Position numbers and translations under genes: made by a program. From NCBI GenBank assembly GCA_963787375.1, contig CAWBCR010000011.1, positions 62,001 through 126,000 on the forward strand: a stretch of 64,000 bases of DNA, read 5' to 3'. Below are positions 61,589-64,000 of the stretch, one piece after another; the first letter of the stretch is position 1; every line of letters starts with the position of its first letter. The DNA comes from CAWBCR01 sp963787375 (GTDB taxonomy: Bacteria; Chloroflexota; Anaerolineae; Aggregatilineales; UBA3940). Below the pieces are notes generated by a model. That model was not told where the DNA came from, did not search any database, and saw only the letters and a list, made by a program, of their open reading frames with translations.

Positions 61589-63445
61589 ATGCCAGTTGAT
61601 GCGCCGCATGACCAGCCCCCCGACGCCAGTCCGGCCAGCCGGCTCCTTACAGGATGGGCTGCCTTTGTTGGCACTTTTCTGTTCATCCCATTGTGGGACC
61701 TGTATGCCCTTTTCGTGACGATCCGGCAGGCACGCGCCGCTGCTGGGAACCGGATATTGTCCAGATTGCTGGGCCGCATCGTGGTGCTGGCGGCAGCTTT
61801 CGCGCTGGCGATAAGCGGCATTGGCGGGCTGGCGCGGGTCATCGGCCAGCCGGGGCCCTTCGGGTTCGTCGCGACCGGCCTCAGCCACCTGTCACCCCCT
61901 GCCCCTGCAGCACCACTCACACAGCCGATAGGCGCGCTGATCGCGGCCCGCCTGCCCACCACTTTGGCTTTGCTGGCGACTGCCTCGATCCTCGCCGGGC
62001 TGCTGGCCATCGCCCTGATCGGCCTGTGGCGGCTGGCCGACCGGCAGCCGCGCTTCACACCGGTGCTGCACGCGCTGGCCGACTCGCTGCCAGGCGTGCT
62101 GGTGATCCCGGCAGGCAGCGCAGCAGTCGTTGGGACCATTCTGTTTGGGATCCGCTTCAAGCTGTTCCCGGTCGGCAGCGCGCTGGCCGACGCGTCGATG
62201 CTGCGCCAGGCGTGGGGGTTGGTGCTGCCGGGCGCGATCCTGGCGCTGCTGCCGGGGCTGCTGGCCGCGCGCGCCGCAATCGGGGCGATGCGCGAAAGGC
62301 CCGCCGGCGATCCAGTTCGCTGGGCGCTGGCCGGGACCGCCGCTGCCCGCGCCTACATGGATCAGGCAGGCTGGCTGCTGAGCGGCTTGGTGGTCGTAGA
62401 AGGCGTCTTCGGACTGAAGGGGATCGGCGGCCTGCTGCTGATGGCAATCAGTCGCGGTGACCTGGCCGTGGTGGCGGGCGTGATCGGCGTGATGGCCATC
62501 ATGCTGCTGGTGGCCCGCCTGCGGGCGACTATCGACGAGGCGGCGTATGAGGCCGCCGCGCTGGCTGCGCCGCCGGTAGACGTGGAGGCCGCCGGCAGCG
62601 CACTGCCGCGCCGCACGATGGCGATTAAGCTAGCTCTCGCCGGGCTGGTGCTGCTGCTGCCGCTGATCGCCATCGTGCGCGGGATCGTCGCCCTGCCCTA
62701 CAACCCCTATCAGACAGACATCATGGCCATCTACAGCGCCCGCTCCGCCGAGCACCCGCTGGGCACCGACCACCTGGGGCGCGACGTGCAGAGCCGGGTG
62801 ATGGTCGCACAGCGCAACACATGGGCCATCGCCCTGTCGGCAGGGGTGATCGCGCTGGCGTTCGGAAGCGCGTGGGCCGCTGCCGCGCAGGGAGCCGGTG
62901 CGCTGTTCGCCCAGCGCAGCGATTTGGGAGCCGTGTTGGCTGCCGGGGTAGTCCGCCTGCCGGCGGAAGCCGCCGTGCTGCTGCACCCGGCGCTGGTGGT
63001 CCTTGCCTTCAGCATCGCCCGCTTCAGCGCCAGTGGGCAGGCGCTGATGGGAGCCGGCGTAGCAGTCGGGCTGGCGCTGACGCCGCGCATCGCGCTCAGC
63101 CTTGACGACCTGCGGCTGTTCGATGTCGGCCCACGGCAGTGGAGCAGGACTGCGCTGGCCGCGCTGCCGGGGATCGTATTTGTGGCGCTCACGTACAGCC
63201 TGGCAGTTGGCACGCTTGGCCTGGGGCTCCCGGAGCCAGCGGTGACGCTGGGCGGCCTGCTGGCCCAGCACCAGGAACTGATCGCGGCTGCCTCGTTTAT
63301 CCGCGACAGCCGCTACCTGTGGCTGGCGATCAACACGACCGTGCCGGGGCTGCTCGCGGCGCTGGGCGTGTTCCTCCTGTTCGATGCCATATCTACCGGG
63401 CTGCACGCCGAGCCAGGGACCTTCCTGCCGCGCCTTTTCAGATAA
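61589..63445 (+). CDS. Peptide/nickel ABC permease fusion (DppB-like plus DppC-like)
   Basis: A 618-residue membrane protein. The first half (about 50-330) has the features of a DppB-type permease: LTQPIGALIAARLPTTLALLATASIL and GVFGLKGIGGLLLMAISRGD. The second half (about 340-618) starts with the DppC signature HPLGTDHLGRDVQSRVMVAQRNTWAIALSAGV (core HPLGTDHLGRDV). In most bacteria these are separate proteins that form a heterodimer, so this is an apparent natural fusion. No ATPase or binding-protein gene is next to it, so its partners are elsewhere or it is orphaned. It may be partly degraded: some loops look loose. Confidence 0.75.
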   Translation: MPVDAPHDQPPDASPASRLLTGWAAFVGTFLFIPLWDLYALFVTIRQARAAAGNRILSRLLGRIVVLAAAFALAISGIGGLARVIGQPGPFGFVATGLSHLSPPAPAAPLTQPIGALIAARLPTTLALLATASILAGLLAIALIGLWRLADRQPRFTPVLHALADSLPGVLVIPAGSAAVVGTILFGIRFKLFPVGSALADASMLRQAWGLVLPGAILALLPGLLAARAAIGAMRERPAGDPVRWALAGTAAARAYMDQAGWLLSGLVVVEGVFGLKGIGGLLLMAISRGDLAVVAGVIGVMAIMLLVARLRATIDEAAYEAAALAAPPVDVEAAGSALPRRTMAIKLALAGLVLLLPLIAIVRGIVALPYNPYQTDIMAIYSARSAEHPLGTDHLGRDVQSRVMVAQRNTWAIALSAGVIALAFGSAWAAAAQGAGALFAQRSDLGAVLAAGVVRLPAEAAVLLHPALVVLAFSIARFSASGQALMGAGVAVGLALTPRIALSLDDLRLFDVGPRQWSRTALAALPGIVFVALTYSLAVGTLGLGLPEPAVTLGGLLAQHQELIAAASFIRDSRYLWLAINTTVPGLLAALGVFLLFDAISTGLHAEPGTFLPRLFR

Positions 63446-63516
63446 AGGGTGTAATCGCGGCGCTTAGTGTACAATAGCAAGCCAGATCAACTCCCGAAGA
63501 CTCGAAGGATAAATTC

Positions 63517-64000
63517 ATGACAGCCACAAACTGGCACAGCCTGTCCCCCGAACATGCCCTCAAAAAGCTTGACGTCCAGCCGGATCGCGGTTTGGGCGCA
63601 GAGGAAGCAAGCAGGCGCATCGAGCAGTACGGGCGCAACGAGCTGCAAGAGCAGCCCCGGCCCGGATTTCTGCAACGGCTGCTCAACCAGTTCAAGGACC
63701 TGGTGGTGCTGCTGCTCATCGGCGCGGCGATTGTCTCCGCCGTGTTTGGCGACTGGTACGAAGCAGGCGCTATCATCCTGATCGTCGTCCTGAACGCTGT
63801 GCTGGGTGTGGTGCAGGAAGGTCGGGCTGAGGAGGCGCTGGCCGCGCTGAAAAAGATGTCCGCGCCCGAAGCGCATGTAATGCGCAATGGCAGCGTCGTC
63901 AAGATAGCGGAGGCAGAGGTCGTACCGGGCGACATCGTGCTGCTTGAAGCGGGCAACTATATCCCCGCCGACCTGCGCCTGCTGGAGACGGCCAACCTGA
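63517..64000 (+). CDS. Cation-transporting P-type ATPase, N-terminal fragment
   Basis: The first 161 residues of a P-type ATPase; the gene runs off the window. The cation-ATPase N-terminal domain is evident (WHSLSPEHALKKLDVQPDRGLGAEEA, then GRNELQEQPRPG), followed by the first two transmembrane segments (LLNQFKDLVVLLLIGAAIVSAVFG) and the start of the actuator domain (VVPGDIVLLEAGNYIPADLRLLE). This is the P2A/P2C arrangement of calcium or sodium/potassium-type pumps, but the ion cannot be told without the later membrane segments. A TACAAT (63470-63475) is a possible -10. Confidence 0.88.
   Translation, partial: MTATNWHSLSPEHALKKLDVQPDRGLGAEEASRRIEQYGRNELQEQPRPGFLQRLLNQFKDLVVLLLIGAAIVSAVFGDWYEAGAIILIVVLNAVLGVVQEGRAEEALAALKKMSAPEAHVMRNGSVVKIAEAEVVPGDIVLLEAGNYIPADLRLLETANL

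Overview
This is a GC-rich bacterial chromosome segment, densely coding on both strands. I see no rRNA, tRNA, transposase, integrase or CRISPR array, and it reads as housekeeping chromosome rather than an accessory island. The gene set fits a Chloroflexota (Anaerolineae-like) genome: a CysO/Mec/CysM sulfur-carrier cysteine pathway, a bacterial translin behind ssb, inositol-1-phosphate synthase, the CGAAC-N4-GTTC type of LexA box, many GNAT proteins and membrane glycosyltransferases, and mreBCD-mrdA. The assignment is an inference from gene content and I give it moderate confidence.

Layout. 0-3 kb: tail of a slipin-type SPFH protein, an APH-fold phosphotransferase and a GMC oxidoreductase. 3.2-7.6 kb: a cysteine biosynthesis cluster (cysM, JAMM peptidase mec, a sulfur carrier fused to a DUF4395 membrane domain, thioredoxin, moeZ). 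7.6-16.4 kb: GNATs, a GT2 glycosyltransferase, MutY, DUF429, UPF0316, an aminotransferase, a sugar nucleotidyltransferase and an atypical guanylate kinase coupled to hydantoinase B. 18-25 kb: a MATE/ANKH-like transporter, lexA with its SOS promoter, a membrane glycosyltransferase and polA. 25-28 kb: a CBM48 protein and a polar amino-acid ABC transporter. 28-38 kb: an alpha-oxoamine synthase, a ParB-fold protein, inositol-1-phosphate synthase, an Rrf2 regulator, RNase Z, ssb-translin and an FHA/winged-helix regulator. 38-46 kb: a phosphoesterase lipoprotein, the mreB-mreC-mreD-mrdA elongasome cluster and pyruvate kinase. 46.9-51 kb: tsaB, rimI, a phosphoglucose/phosphomannose isomerase, a methyltransferase and an IMPase in one orientation. 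51-58 kb: a PLD lipoprotein, a HerA/FtsK-like ATPase, lipA and a glycosyltransferase. 58-64 kb: a universal stress protein, a Na/Pi-type transporter, an HD hydrolase, a cysteine-rich small protein, a DppB-DppC-like fusion permease and the start of a P-type ATPase.

Data quality matters here. At least fourteen otherwise well-conserved genes (including polA, lexA, pyk, an aminotransferase and an ABC ATPase) are each split by one or two single-base indels, mostly insertions. Simultaneous loss of so many core genes is implausible, so I read these as assembly errors and give full-length gene coordinates with the shift positions.

The most interesting biology is the CysO-DUF4395 fusion, in which the Gly-Gly end that must carry the thiocarboxylate is internal, next to a JAMM peptidase gene and with an internal ribosome-binding site ahead of the membrane domain. 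Other points worth a look are the ssb-translin pair, the atypical guanylate kinase-hydantoinase B pair, the DppB-DppC fusion and the HerA-like ATPase with a long Pro/Gln linker.
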